The notes: a model not told the origin generated them from the letters alone. Positions 44,493-53,595 are shown, counted from the stretch's first letter. The stretch: DNA of 64,000 nucleotides from Clostridium tunisiense TJ (GCF_000300195.1 NZ_AMQH01000006.1:310001-374000), one strand, 5' to 3'. Program-made: numbers and translations.

Positions 44493-45914
44493 TTATTTAA
44501 CGAAAATACCATGGCTAGAAAGTATATCTATTACTTCCACCTTGCTTAATTTTGTTTCTTCACATAGGAAATCTATATCAAGAATATCTACTGTGTTGGT
44601 TTCTAGTTTTTTGATACTGTTTTTAATAAGTGATTTTCTGTACCCATTTAAATCCTTATCATCCACTTGAAGCATAACTGGACTTTCTGGAAGCACAATA
44701 TTCTTCCCTGGAACCTCTGTTTTTGGATCACCCTTAAGGATTTCTATGCCATTATTCTTTGCAAAGGTAAGTTGAGGTAAAATGTGTTTTCCTGCTCCAG
44801 TGTATTCTGTTTCTTGAATTACTATAATTTCATCATTATCCATCTCTTGAGCTATTACAAAAGCTGCTGCAAGAGAAGTATTTCCTGCTGGTCCTCTTTC
44901 TAAGCCTTCAAGTTGAGCAAGAAGCTCTGTCATATAGAAAACTTGTCCTTGAGCTACCGTTACATATCTATCTAAATATCTAAGCGGTCTTGCTGCACTT
45001 CTTGGTACGTCACTTCTATCTGGCCAAACCATAAATGGTATTCCAAAGCCAGTGTGTCCTGTAGTGAAGGATTTTCTGTTAAAATCCTTATCACTTGCCA
45101 TATGAAGTCCTTCTAAATTTACAGAAGCTCCTACCATTTTTGTATTTGTAGCTCCAGCCTTTATAAGACCTCTTGCTGTACCAGTTACGTTCCCCCCACC
45201 AGCATGGGTTGCAATTACCACTTCTGGATCCTTGCCGAATTTTTCTCTACATTGAGTTGCAATTTCATAACCTAGGGTTTCTACTCCTGCAATACCATAA
45301 GAAGAGTATAAAGATGCGTTATAGAAGCCTGTTTCTTCTAATACATTTAAGTAAGTATAGAAAAGCTCTGGACCTACAGTAAGCTGAAGCACCTCTGCTC
45401 CTAAGCCTTCACACTTTCTTCCCTTTTCTAAGATTTCTGGTTGACCTACTTTTTTAGAGTCATAGCATTCTTGCACTATTATACATTTTAATCCCTGCAT
45501 AGCTGCTTGAGATGCAACCGCTGCTCCATAGTTTCCTGAAGTTGCAGATGCAACTCCCTTATAGCCTCTTTGCTTTGCATCATAAACTGATACAGAGGCT
45601 CTTCTATCCTTAAAGCTTCCTGAGGGGTTACAACTTTCGTCCTTTATAAAAATTCTAGCTGCTTTTCCTGTTTTAGAAACTTTTCTCGCTAGGGCTGTGA
45701 TATTTTTTAACTCTAGAATAGGAGTGTTACCTACCCCAACTTCCCTTTGAATTTTCATGATGTCACTTAAGGAATATCCAGTGTCTCTCATCATAGCTTC
45801 ATAATCAAAAGCTAATGCCCCTTTTTCATACTTACTAAAGTCAATTCCTACTGACTTTATCATTATTTCATTTTTTCTCTCCATGAGAGCTTCATATTTA
45901 TTCACCTTATTCAC
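44493..45914 (-). CDS. ortB: 2-amino-4-ketopentanoate thiolase, beta subunit
   Basis: A 473-residue PLP enzyme of the threonine-synthase/tryptophan-synthase-beta fold. The PLP lysine lies in ESCNPSGSFKDRRAS (about K102), and the phosphate cup is GGGNVTGTARG. With OrtA it performs CoA-dependent cleavage of 2-amino-4-oxopentanoate to acetyl-CoA and alanine. It begins with a GTG behind AAGGA and follows ortA after 13 bp. Confidence 0.94.
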   Translation of the reverse strand: MNKVNKYEALMERKNEIMIKSVGIDFSKYEKGALAFDYEAMMRDTGYSLSDIMKIQREVGVGNTPILELKNITALARKVSKTGKAARIFIKDESCNPSGSFKDRRASVSVYDAKQRGYKGVASATSGNYGAAVASQAAMQGLKCIIVQECYDSKKVGQPEILEKGRKCEGLGAEVLQLTVGPELFYTYLNVLEETGFYNASLYSSYGIAGVETLGYEIATQCREKFGKDPEVVIATHAGGGNVTGTARGLIKAGATNTKMVGASVNLEGLHMASDKDFNRKSFTTGHTGFGIPFMVWPDRSDVPRSAARPLRYLDRYVTVAQGQVFYMTELLAQLEGLERGPAGNTSLAAAFVIAQEMDNDEIIVIQETEYTGAGKHILPQLTFAKNNGIEILKGDPKTEVPGKNIVLPESPVMLQVDDKDLNGYRKSLIKNSIKKLETNTVDILDIDFLCEETKLSKVEVIDILSSHGIFVK

Positions 45915-45927
45915 CTACTTCCTTACA

Positions 45928-46218
45928 CTATTTGAAAATCATTTCCTTTGCCTGCTTTCCTATATATGCGATTTCACTTACATATCTACCAAAATCATGA
46001 GTGTAAGCTGGCTCTACTGCGGTTACTACCCCTCTAACTTTTCTTCCACTAGGAGTTTCAACTTCTGTTTCTTCTCCTAGGTTACATTCTGTTGTAGTAA
46101 AACCTCTAACCCACATCATAAGTGGAGTACTTTTTGTTTCCTCTGGTATAACAGGTGATCTATCCTCTGGATCTAAAACTTTGTTTGTTATCTCAACGAA
46201 AGTTCCTACCTTAATCAA
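45928..46218 (-). CDS. ortA: 2-amino-4-ketopentanoate thiolase, alpha subunit
   Basis: A 96-residue small subunit matching OrtA (VEITNKVLDPEDRSPVIPEE, TPLMMWVRGF, YTHDFGRYVSEIAYIG). The start is placed at TTG 46218 because GGAGG lies 8 nt upstream. A longer frame to 46275 would add 19 residues absent from the family and has no ribosome site. It directly precedes ortB. Confidence 0.9.
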   Translation of the reverse strand: MIKVGTFVEITNKVLDPEDRSPVIPEETKSTPLMMWVRGFTTTECNLGEETEVETPSGRKVRGVVTAVEPAYTHDFGRYVSEIAYIGKQAKEMIFK

Positions 46219-46318
46219 GTTATCCACCTCCAAAATTCTTTTAATATTTATTTTATTTACCCATATTTCTCTCATAAATTCTCAATTTATATATAGCTGA
46301 AAGTAACTTTATAATATG

Positions 46319-46368
46319 CTTCCTTGGATTAAATCTCTCATTTATTTTTCAAATTTACTCCAAGGAAG
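46319..46368 (-). terminator. Intercistronic hairpin between ord and ortA
   Basis: CTTCCTTGGA (46319-46328) and its perfect inverse (46359-46368) enclose a 30-nt loop. A second small hairpin (GGCTTT...AAAAGCC, about 46409-46425) lies nearer ord. Neither has a U-run. The 184-bp gap is otherwise empty. Confidence 0.55.
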
Positions 46369-46459
46369 TTTAATTTAAATTCTAAATTAATTTTACATAT
46401 CTTACTGGCTTTTAACCATAAAGCCTTCTAATTTACTAACTTAAATTTAACACTCTATA

Positions 46460-47506
46460 TTATCTCTTTATAAAAGTTCTAAAGTCTCCCATAATAGCTC
46501 TTGGTACTGGTAAATCTATCATTGTTTTTAAGCCTGGATCTGCATTAATAACATGAGGAATCATGTTAACACACATAGCTATTGTTCCAAGTCCTCCATC
46601 AACTTCTGGCTTAATAGACATATTAACTTCTGGAGTACCTTTTATAGTGATATAATCTCCTGTAAAGGTGCCTTCCATTTCAGGCTCAATTTGTTGTGGG
46701 TGGATCATGTCAATTTTAACCTGTCCATCTACAAAACCTTGTCCAGTCATGTTAACTCCCGCTACATCTCCAGCAGCTGCAAAACCAAATGGTGATTTTC
46801 TATCTACTGATGTAACTATTGGAGCCATTTGTTGCTCAAACTTATCAACCTTCCAGCCAATAGCATCAGCAATCATGTTAATAGACTCAGAGAAACCAAC
46901 GTGTCCTGCTAAGCTTCCATCAGCAACCCCTTTATTGAAATCATCTACCTTCATTCCAACACCTTGCTCTTCCATTACTGCTGGTCCAAATGGTGATAGA
47001 CTGTTTACTCTCTTAGCTTCAATGTGGTCTACATCTGTCATGCAGCCAGTTAAGCAAACTACTAATAAATCCATGATGAGTCCTGGGTTTATTCCTGTTC
47101 CAAGAATAGAAACTCCATTTTCTCTAGCAATTTTATCTAGCTCTGCTGCAAGTTCTGGATTTTGAGCTTGTGGATAAGACATTTCCTCTGCAGTTGAAAT
47201 TACATTTATTTTCTTCTCCAATACTTTCTTTAATCTTGGGAAGGCATTTTTAGTGAAAGAGTCTGTTGCACAAAGGCATATGTCACAGCACTTTTCAGTT
47301 AATACTTCATCTATGTTAGGATTAATTATAACCTCTGGTCTTTCTCCTCTTTCTACACCTAAAACTTCATAAATACTTCTGCCAGCTCTTTCTGGGTGTA
47401 AGTCACATACTCCTACTATATCTACACCTTTCTTCTTTAAAAGCATACGAGCCATTCCGCTTCCCATAGCCCCAAAGCCCCAAATTGCTACTTTAACATT
47501 TTCCAT
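46460..47506 (-). CDS. ord: 2,4-diaminopentanoate dehydrogenase
   Basis: A 348-residue NAD(P)-dependent oxidoreductase with an N-terminal Rossmann fold (VAIWGFGAMGSGMARMLL) and dihydrodipicolinate-reductase-like architecture. It oxidatively deaminates 2,4-diaminopentanoate to 2-amino-4-oxopentanoate and NH3. Blocks VERGERPEVIINP and GTGINPGLIMDLL match Ord. The second ATG (47506) is preferred at 9 nt from the GGGGG ribosome site. First gene of the operon, behind a sigma-54 promoter. Confidence 0.93.
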   Translation of the reverse strand: MENVKVAIWGFGAMGSGMARMLLKKKGVDIVGVCDLHPERAGRSIYEVLGVERGERPEVIINPNIDEVLTEKCCDICLCATDSFTKNAFPRLKKVLEKKINVISTAEEMSYPQAQNPELAAELDKIARENGVSILGTGINPGLIMDLLVVCLTGCMTDVDHIEAKRVNSLSPFGPAVMEEQGVGMKVDDFNKGVADGSLAGHVGFSESINMIADAIGWKVDKFEQQMAPIVTSVDRKSPFGFAAAGDVAGVNMTGQGFVDGQVKIDMIHPQQIEPEMEGTFTGDYITIKGTPEVNMSIKPEVDGGLGTIAMCVNMIPHVINADPGLKTMIDLPVPRAIMGDFRTFIKR

Positions 47507-47554
47507 ATTCATATTCCCCCTTAGAATTTAATTTTCACTTTACTCTTTTAATAC

Positions 47555-47570
47555 AGCAATTTCCATGCCA
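47555..47570 (-). promoter_or_regulatory. Sigma-54 promoter of the ornithine operon
   Basis: Minus-strand TGGCATGGAAATTGCT matches the -24/-12 consensus TGGCAYG-N4-TTGCW at every defined base, with the invariant GG and GC spaced correctly. It lies about 50 bp before the ord start codon. The gene directly upstream encodes a sigma-54 activator. Confidence 0.93.
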
Positions 47571-47730
47571 AGTATTTTTTGCGAAAGATTAGAAATTTCC
47601 TGTAGTTATAACAATTATTTTGTATAATATTCTAAATATTTTAAATCTTATAATGAAATTATTTTTTTACCGCAAAATTTTTTTCTTCATTCTTTGAAAC
47701 AAAACAAGTTTACTTACATAAATTTCAAAT

Positions 47731-47766
47731 AAAAAAGGGTAAATGCATATTTTTTTGCACTTACCC
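47731..47766 (-). terminator. Terminator of the sigma-54 activator gene
   Basis: On the minus strand GGGTAAGTGCA (47766-47756) pairs with TGCATTTACCC (47747-47737) with one G-U pair, and TTTTTTATTTG follows. It separates the activator transcript from the ornithine operon. Confidence 0.88.
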
Positions 47767-47782
47767 TGCCGAATTTACGGCA
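47767..47782. promoter_or_regulatory. Candidate upstream activator site of the ornithine operon
   Basis: TGCCG-N6-CGGCA is a perfect 16-bp dyad about 200 bp upstream of the sigma-54 promoter, between the activator stop and its terminator. It is the most GC-rich and most symmetric sequence in the gap, a typical enhancer-like place for a Fis-type DNA-binding domain. That it binds the adjacent activator is inference. Confidence 0.5.
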
Positions 47783-47853
47783 CTTGTATATCTTTTATAA
47801 TTATTCACACTATTATTTAATTATAATATTTAGAAATCAAAGGTTTCTTCCCA

Positions 47854-49212
47854 TTATAAATTGTATTTTTTTAATTTATACTGCAAATTCTGCCTAGAAA
47901 TTTTTAATTCATCTGCTGTTCGGGTAATATTCTCTCCATTTTTTTTATATATTTTTGTTATTATGGCCTTTTCTACTTCCTCTAGATGATTATTTAAAGA
48001 TAAATCCCCAGTAAACTTACTATCGTTATTTAAATCTCCCACCATAGTAATTTTATTTTCAAAGAATTCTTTAGTTAGCACTTCACCATCATCCACCATG
48101 TTCATAGCTGATTCAATGGTATTTTTAAGCTCCCTGATATTTCCCGGCCAATTATATTCGTAAAACTTTTCCCAAACCTCTTCACTAAGACCCTTTATAT
48201 TTTTAGAAAGAAGAGTGTTATAGTGACTTATAAAGTTCTCTGTAATTTCTTTAATATCTTCTTTTCTTTCTCTAAGAGACGGTACATCAATTCTCATTAC
48301 ACTTAACCTATAATAAAAATCTTTTCTAAGCTTTCCTTCTCTTATAAGCATTTCTGGCTCTTCATTTAAGGTTGCAATAACTCTTACATCTATATCAATG
48401 ATTTTATTACTTCCAACAGGTCTTATATATCCATCTTGAAGTACCCTTAAAAGTTTAGATTGAAGATAAGGTTCCATGGAGTTAATTTCATCTAATAGCA
48501 CAGTGCCCCTATGAGCTTCTTCAAATAATCCTTTTTTATTTTCTGCTCCTGTAAAGCCACCTTTCACAGTTCCAAATAGCATTCCTTCTAAAAGTGCACT
48601 AGGTATTGCTGCACAGTTTATAGGAATAAAAGGCTTATCCTTTCGAATTCCATTATAATGGATGCTTTGAGCAAATAATTCTTTACCAGATCCTGTTTCT
48701 CCGTAAATTAGCACAGAGGAGTTTGAAAGACTTGCTTTTACAGCCTTGTTAATTTCATTCCTTATTTTTGGGCTGTTACCAATTATATCTTTAAAGGTAT
48801 AGTTATTTTCTTTTTCTTTTATGGCATTCTCTAGCATGCATATCTTTTCATTTAACTTTTTAAGCTGAGTCATATCTCTTGCAATTTCAATGGCAGCTAC
48901 AGTTTTTTCCCCTATAACCACTGGCACTGTGGTGTTGATTGATGTAATATTCTTACCATGATTATTGCTATATTGCTGAACCACATCTTTAAACTCCTCA
49001 TTATTATTAAGCGCATTCATCAGTGTAGAGGTGCCTTCCATGCCCTTTAAGTATTCATAAACTTTTTTGCCAAGAACATCTTCTCTTTTTAACCCTTCCA
49101 TTGTTGCCATAGCATTATTATAATAAATAGTTTTGCCCTTACTATCGACTACATGTATTCCTTCTTTTAAGTTATTGATAAGATTTTCTAAAATACTTTC
49201 AATCTTATTCAT
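47854..49212 (-). CDS. Sigma-54-dependent transcriptional activator with PAS domain
   Basis: A 452-residue enhancer-binding protein. The PAS sensor domain covers about residues 8-115, and a short linker helix leads to an AAA+ domain (about 140-375) with Walker A YGETGSGKELFAQSIH and Walker B GTVLLDEI. The Fis-type HTH is at the end (ENITRTADELKISRQNLQYKL). The sigma-54-contact loop reads GGFTGA instead of GAFTGA. The domain order resembles RocR. It lies immediately upstream of the ornithine operon and presumably activates it on sensing an amino acid or intermediate. Confidence 0.92.
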   Translation of the reverse strand: MNKIESILENLINNLKEGIHVVDSKGKTIYYNNAMATMEGLKREDVLGKKVYEYLKGMEGTSTLMNALNNNEEFKDVVQQYSNNHGKNITSINTTVPVVIGEKTVAAIEIARDMTQLKKLNEKICMLENAIKEKENNYTFKDIIGNSPKIRNEINKAVKASLSNSSVLIYGETGSGKELFAQSIHYNGIRKDKPFIPINCAAIPSALLEGMLFGTVKGGFTGAENKKGLFEEAHRGTVLLDEINSMEPYLQSKLLRVLQDGYIRPVGSNKIIDIDVRVIATLNEEPEMLIREGKLRKDFYYRLSVMRIDVPSLRERKEDIKEITENFISHYNTLLSKNIKGLSEEVWEKFYEYNWPGNIRELKNTIESAMNMVDDGEVLTKEFFENKITMVGDLNNDSKFTGDLSLNNHLEEVEKAIITKIYKKNGENITRTADELKISRQNLQYKLKKYNL

Positions 49213-49680
49213 TCATATCCCCCATTTTATATTAATTAACTAAGTTAATTAAATCCCTTATTTTGTGTTATAGCTAACTTTTAAGTAATTAAATTAATAT
49301 TATCTCAATAGAAATTAAGAATTAAAGTCCTTAACTTGTACATAAATCCCTGTTCTTCTTTCAAGTGTTTTATAGCTGAGTAAAATTAATTATAACCCTA
49401 TATTACTATATTTACATCACTATAATTTAATTATAATTATACCTTTGTAATTAATCAATTCTAACAAAACAAATCTACTCTGCCACCTTTGAATAATGAC
49501 TAAAACTTAATATTCTAACAGATTACATTTTATTAAGTTTTTGATATATAATAACAATGATATAGAGTTAAAAGGGAAATATTTCATATGTTTCTATATG
49601 AAGGCCTTAAGGGAATTAAAATGTTTATTAAGTTTAATCATTTGATTTAGTTCCCTATATTACTATAGGAGGTGTTTTCA
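49213..49680. promoter_or_regulatory. Divergent control region of the activator and ThrE-type exporter
   Basis: TTAATTAAC-TAA-GTTAATTAA (about 49232-49252) is a 21-bp dyad just upstream of the activator gene and might be an operator. On the plus strand TTACAT (49523-49528), an 18-bp spacer and TATAAT (49547-49552) form a likely promoter for the exporter genes. An imperfect hairpin (GGGAATTAAAATG with its inverse, about 49611-49658) lies in the exporter 5' UTR. The rest is AT-rich and featureless. Confidence 0.5.
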
Positions 49681-50448
49681 ATGTATAATGATGAAATTGT
49701 CCATATAGCTGCTGAAGCTGGGAAAATAATGCTAGAAAATGGTGGAGAGACCTATAGAGTAGAACAAACTATTTCTATGATTTGTAATGCTTATAATATT
49801 AAATCTACTGAAAGTTTTGTTACCCCTACAGTAGTAATGATTTCTATCACAAATCAAATGGGGGAAACTACCACTGTTATAAGAAGAATTACTTCAAGAA
49901 CAGTAGATCTTGAAAAAATATCTGCAATAAATAATTTGTCTAGATCTTTGTATTCAAAACCTCTTTTGATGAAAGATTTAAAAGATGAAGTAAAAAAAAT
50001 TGAAAGGCACCAAAGATATGGTAATAAAATCACAATAATTGCTGCCGGCGTTACTACTGCCTTTTTCTCCCTTTTATTCGGAGGAAATATTAGAGATTTC
50101 TTTATCTCCTTTATTGCAGGAATTTTAATTAAGCTCCTTAGTAATTATTTAGATAGATTAGATGTGAATGGGTTCTTTGTTAATGTATTAGGTGGGGCTT
50201 TAGCTGCTCTTATTGCTTTAATGGTTAGTACCTTCTTGCCAGGCTTTAACGTAGATAAGATTATTATAGGTTCTATAATGCTTTTAGTTCCTGGTCTTGC
50301 TATAACTAATGGTATACGTGATACCATTGCAGGTGACTTATTATCTGGATTATCTCGTTCCTTAGAAGCCCTAATGATTGCAGGCGCAATTGCAGCTGGA
50401 ACAGGTATAGTATTTAAAACTTGGATATATATCTTTGGGGGAGTGTAA
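49681..50448 (+). CDS. Threonine/serine exporter ThrE, N-terminal-half protein (YjjP-like)
   Basis: A 255-residue protein with a cytoplasmic N-terminal domain (AAEAGKIMLENGGETYRVEQ; about residues 1-115) and five membrane helices, the DUF1212 half of ThrE. In Firmicutes ThrE is split into two genes, and the second half follows directly. It would export threonine/serine or, in YjjPB, succinate. ATG 49681 is chosen because AGGAGG lies 8 nt before it; an upstream in-frame GTG overlaps that site. Confidence 0.9.
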   Translation: MYNDEIVHIAAEAGKIMLENGGETYRVEQTISMICNAYNIKSTESFVTPTVVMISITNQMGETTTVIRRITSRTVDLEKISAINNLSRSLYSKPLLMKDLKDEVKKIERHQRYGNKITIIAAGVTTAFFSLLFGGNIRDFFISFIAGILIKLLSNYLDRLDVNGFFVNVLGGALAALIALMVSTFLPGFNVDKIIIGSIMLLVPGLAITNGIRDTIAGDLLSGLSRSLEALMIAGAIAAGTGIVFKTWIYIFGGV

Positions 50449-50450
50449 TT

Positions 50451-50897
50451 ATGATAAGTGTTTTATATGCCTTTATTAGTTCCTTAGGTTTTGGCATTTT
50501 ATTTAATGTACGGGGTAAAAACTTGATAATTGCTTCAATTGGTGGAGGACTTGGATGGCTTTTTTACCTAATAACTAAGAATTCTACTGGTTCAGAAATT
50601 GTAGCTTTATTCGTTGCTTCTATAGTTATAAGTGTGTTTTCAGAAATCTTTGCAAGAATAATGAAAAATCCTGTAACAATATTCTTAATATGTGCTCTAA
50701 TTCCCTTAGTTCCTGGAGGCAGTATGTACTATACAACCTTTGAAGCAGTTCAAGGTAACGTAAGCAAATCTATTGTTCTGGGCATCCAAACCCTTTTCAA
50801 CGCCGCTTCTATTGCTGTAGGAATAATTTTAGTTTCTACTATAAGTAAAATTATAAATAAATTGAAATTTAATAAATTAGAAAGTTTGAAGAAATAA
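50451..50897 (+). CDS. Threonine/serine exporter ThrE, C-terminal-half protein (YjjB-like)
   Basis: A 148-residue protein with five predicted membrane helices and the family blocks IASIGGGLGWLFYL, SEIFARIMKNPVTIF and ALIPLVPGGSMYYT. It is the DUF3815 half that completes the ThrE carrier. It starts at ATG 50451, seven bases after GGGGGAG and two bases after the first-half stop, so the subunits are coexpressed. Confidence 0.9.
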   Translation: MISVLYAFISSLGFGILFNVRGKNLIIASIGGGLGWLFYLITKNSTGSEIVALFVASIVISVFSEIFARIMKNPVTIFLICALIPLVPGGSMYYTTFEAVQGNVSKSIVLGIQTLFNAASIAVGIILVSTISKIINKLKFNKLESLKK

Positions 50898-50900
50898 TAA

Positions 50901-50938
50901 AAATCTAGTAAGATTTAAAAATCTTGCTAGATTTTTTT
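50901..50938 (+). terminator. Terminator of the ThrE-type exporter genes
   Basis: AAATCTAGTAAGATT (50901-50915) pairs with 50919-50933 (one G-U) and runs into seven T. It lies just after the stop codon of the second exporter gene. Confidence 0.92.
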
Positions 50939-51603
50939 GAAACTTTTTAATTATAGCTTTTAACCTTTATATACTTTTCTAAATATCCTTAGTATTTACT
51001 TAAGGTATCTACATATACTTTTTAAACTTATACATATATTTTATAACTTGAAGGAAAATTATATTGTTGATTAGTTAAATTAGTCTCTTAAGGGTTATAA
51101 TTTTAACACTTTAATTTTAATATATTAAAAAATACTTTCAATATTTTTTATATATGAAAATCACATTTGATATTGTAACCTTATTTTTTTATTCATAGTT
51201 TCAATTCAGTTATTTGTTTCAACATTTTCCTTTTGCATATTTATACCAATAAGCATTATATTATTATCTTGATTTTGATACTAAATCTTAACTTTATGTG
51301 TAAATAAATTTTATAACTTATAACTTACTTATGTTACATTTGCTTTTTAAACTTCTTAATATATGTAGACTCCAATATATAACTAACGGCTTTCTTTCTA
51401 TCTAAAATCTTTCTGGAGATGTTTAAATTCACCTTCAACATAGGATTGCTTTGTGAAAAATTTAATTTATTCACTTTTAAAAGCCTTAAAATAATCAAGA
51501 TAGTAGGAATTCATAAATTAAATGTTAAAGTGATTTTTCCATATAGTATAATGGATTCTTGTACTCAATAATATTTATAATCTTTAATATCTTTATTAGA
51601 GGT
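50939..51603. other. Long AT-rich non-coding gap
   Basis: This 665-bp stretch between two terminators contains no frame with a ribosome site, no clear promoter and no strong secondary structure that I can see. It may be a relic of deleted sequence. Confidence 0.5.
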
Positions 51604-51642
51604 AAATAAACTAGCAAGCTCAGCTTCCTTGCTAGTTTATTT
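51604..51642 (-). terminator. Terminator of the HTH-TPR regulator gene
   Basis: AAATAAACTAGCAAG (51604-51618) pairs perfectly over 15 bp with 51628-51642 around a 9-nt loop. It lies 16 bp after the stop of the regulator gene, so no small peptide gene is attached downstream. Confidence 0.8.
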
Positions 51643-51657
51643 GCATCCATGATAATA

Positions 51658-52962
51658 CTATTTATTTTCTAAGATAAATAACAACATATTATCTATGCTT
51701 TCTCTATCCTCTATACTATTATAAAACTGTATTAATTTAATTATATTTACATCATTATGATCTATAATTTTAAGAGATAATAACTCTAAAATATTATTTT
51801 TAAAATCATTTATGGACTCTAAATTCTTTTCTAAAACTAGAGCATTTAAATACTCTCCTAATGCTTTTCCTAGCAACTCAAGGCTCTTGCCACTTTTGCA
51901 CATACTTATTACCTTTTCAAAATGCACCTTAGCCTGTTCTATGTCCTGTAATAAAGTTGATGCTATCCCCACTTGAAGATGTGCATTAACAATACAACAA
52001 TCATTATCTGTATTAGTACCATTGCTTAATTCATTATTAAGCTTCTTTAAATAAGTTTTAATATTTTTGTAGTCCTTTAAAATTATGCAAATGTCTAATA
52101 TATCAGTCAATATTAATATCTTTCTAACTACATTATTATTAATAAATTCATCTAATATTGCTTTACTTAACTTAAAACTATCATTAAATAACTTCATTTC
52201 TTTAAGACAATTAGCCTTAAATCTATGAATTTCAAATAGTTCTTCATATGTTAACTTGGGAAACGCACTTAAAATTTCTTCGATTTCCTCTAAAGCCTTG
52301 TTATATTTTTTTAAATTTATATTTGCTAATATATTATTAAAAATTAATTTATATTTCAGCTCCCTATTTAAAGCTCCACCATACTTTAGGGCTAAGTTGT
52401 TAAAATGTATAGCTTCCTCATATTTCATTAGTGTTAAACATAAATCACCAATTTTTTCAAGAATTATTGCTAATTCTTTAGAATCTTCTACTCTTGTAGC
52501 GTTCTCCAAAGCTTTGACATAATACATATAACTTTTATCATAATCTTTTTGTCTTCCATATATCTCCCCTATTTTTTCATAAAGAGCTAGATTTTTTTCT
52601 GGTTCCCCGTACTTCATGCAGAAAACCTCTATTTCATCCATTTCTTTAACTAAACTTTCAGAGAAGCTATTCTCATTTTTAACTAAAAATTCTATATAAT
52701 TATCTGCAATTTTATTAGATTGTTCTTTAATATCCTCTAATAAATAACTAGCTTCAACAGAGAAATCAATGTCTCTCTCTTTGCAGATTCTATTAATATT
52801 ATCTGCAATTATTTGTGCCACATTGGGTGTAAGATTAGTTTTATTGTTTTCGATTATGCTTATAAGTTCTCTTGTTATTTCCCCACCAGTAATGTCTTGT
52901 TGTCTAATTTTAAAGTTTTTTCGTATTCTTTTTATTTTTTCTCCTTGTGATAAAATTTCCAT
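51658..52962 (-). CDS. Helix-turn-helix regulator with TPR repeats (RRNPP-like)
   Basis: A 434-residue protein. The N-terminal HTH_3 domain covers about residues 4-60 (GEKIKRIRKNFKIRQQDITG, ELISIIENNKTNL). About eight tetratricopeptide-type repeats fill the rest (e.g. LALYEKIGEIYGRQKDYDKS, AIILEKIGDLCLTLMKYEEA). This is the architecture of peptide-responsive RRNPP regulators and clostridial relatives. No partner peptide gene was found within several hundred bases on either side, so it may answer a peptide made elsewhere or none at all. GAGGAG precedes the ATG by 8 nt. Confidence 0.82.
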   Translation of the reverse strand: MEILSQGEKIKRIRKNFKIRQQDITGGEITRELISIIENNKTNLTPNVAQIIADNINRICKERDIDFSVEASYLLEDIKEQSNKIADNYIEFLVKNENSFSESLVKEMDEIEVFCMKYGEPEKNLALYEKIGEIYGRQKDYDKSYMYYVKALENATRVEDSKELAIILEKIGDLCLTLMKYEEAIHFNNLALKYGGALNRELKYKLIFNNILANINLKKYNKALEEIEEILSAFPKLTYEELFEIHRFKANCLKEMKLFNDSFKLSKAILDEFINNNVVRKILILTDILDICIILKDYKNIKTYLKKLNNELSNGTNTDNDCCIVNAHLQVGIASTLLQDIEQAKVHFEKVISMCKSGKSLELLGKALGEYLNALVLEKNLESINDFKNNILELLSLKIIDHNDVNIIKLIQFYNSIEDRESIDNMLLFILENK

Positions 52963-53502
52963 AACCTATTCTCCTCATCCAAAACCTTTGTGTTAAATAA
53001 TACCGACATAACCACCATATTAACCCTTATTTTACCAATTAGCTAATGAATTTTATTTTGTTTAGCAACCTTCTTAGAAGTTTCCTCCACCAATACCTAA
53101 TTTGCATAAAAGCCCCTCTTGTAAAGAGATAGGTGATTTAATACCTCAAAATGTTGCTAATCAACTGCTTTAGTGTAAGAAATAGAATTAGTTATTTAAG
53201 TTTTTGCAAAACCTTACAGTAGAGTAATTTAATTTACTTACATTTAGTAACCTGTACTGTAAAATTATACTAGTAAACATATCTCTATTATACTATTTTT
53301 TATAAAAAAATAAAGTATATTTATAGAAGGTTTTCTTATTATGAAGAGTTTTTTTCAGAAATTTCAATTCATTATTATGAATTTATTACTTAACTTATAA
53401 ATTCCTTAATTTTTTTAGTTGCTTTTTTTAAAATCCTTTCACTACACTTCCTTTAGATAATAGACTTTATATAAAGAATTATTGGAAATCCAATTATGCG
53501 TA
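52963..53502. other. Non-coding gap upstream of the HTH-TPR regulator
   Basis: 540 bp without a credible gene. It contains a dyad TTACAGTA (53214-53221)/TACTGTAA (53255-53262) enclosing further symmetric AGTAA/TTACT sequence, about 250 bp before the regulator start. This may be an operator. Nothing else stands out. Confidence 0.4.
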
Positions 53503-53530
53503 TAAAAAATACCACTCAAATGAGTGGTAT
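53503..53530 (-). terminator. Terminator downstream of 6S RNA
   Basis: ATACCACTCA (53509-53518) pairs perfectly with TGAGTGGTAT (53521-53530), and on the minus strand TTTTTTAT follows. Confidence 0.88.
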
Positions 53531-53547
53531 CTTAATTCTCATAATGA

Positions 53548-53575
53548 GAGTTAGCAAGAATAATCTTGCTAACTC
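53548..53575 (-). terminator. Additional perfect hairpin after 6S RNA
   Basis: GAGTTAGCAAGA (53548-53559) pairs with TCTTGCTAACTC (53564-53575) over a 4-nt loop. It lies between the 6S RNA 3' end and the U-tailed terminator, so it may mark the processed end or a backup stop. Confidence 0.6.
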
Positions 53576-53595
53576 TATTATTTAAAGTAAAATCT

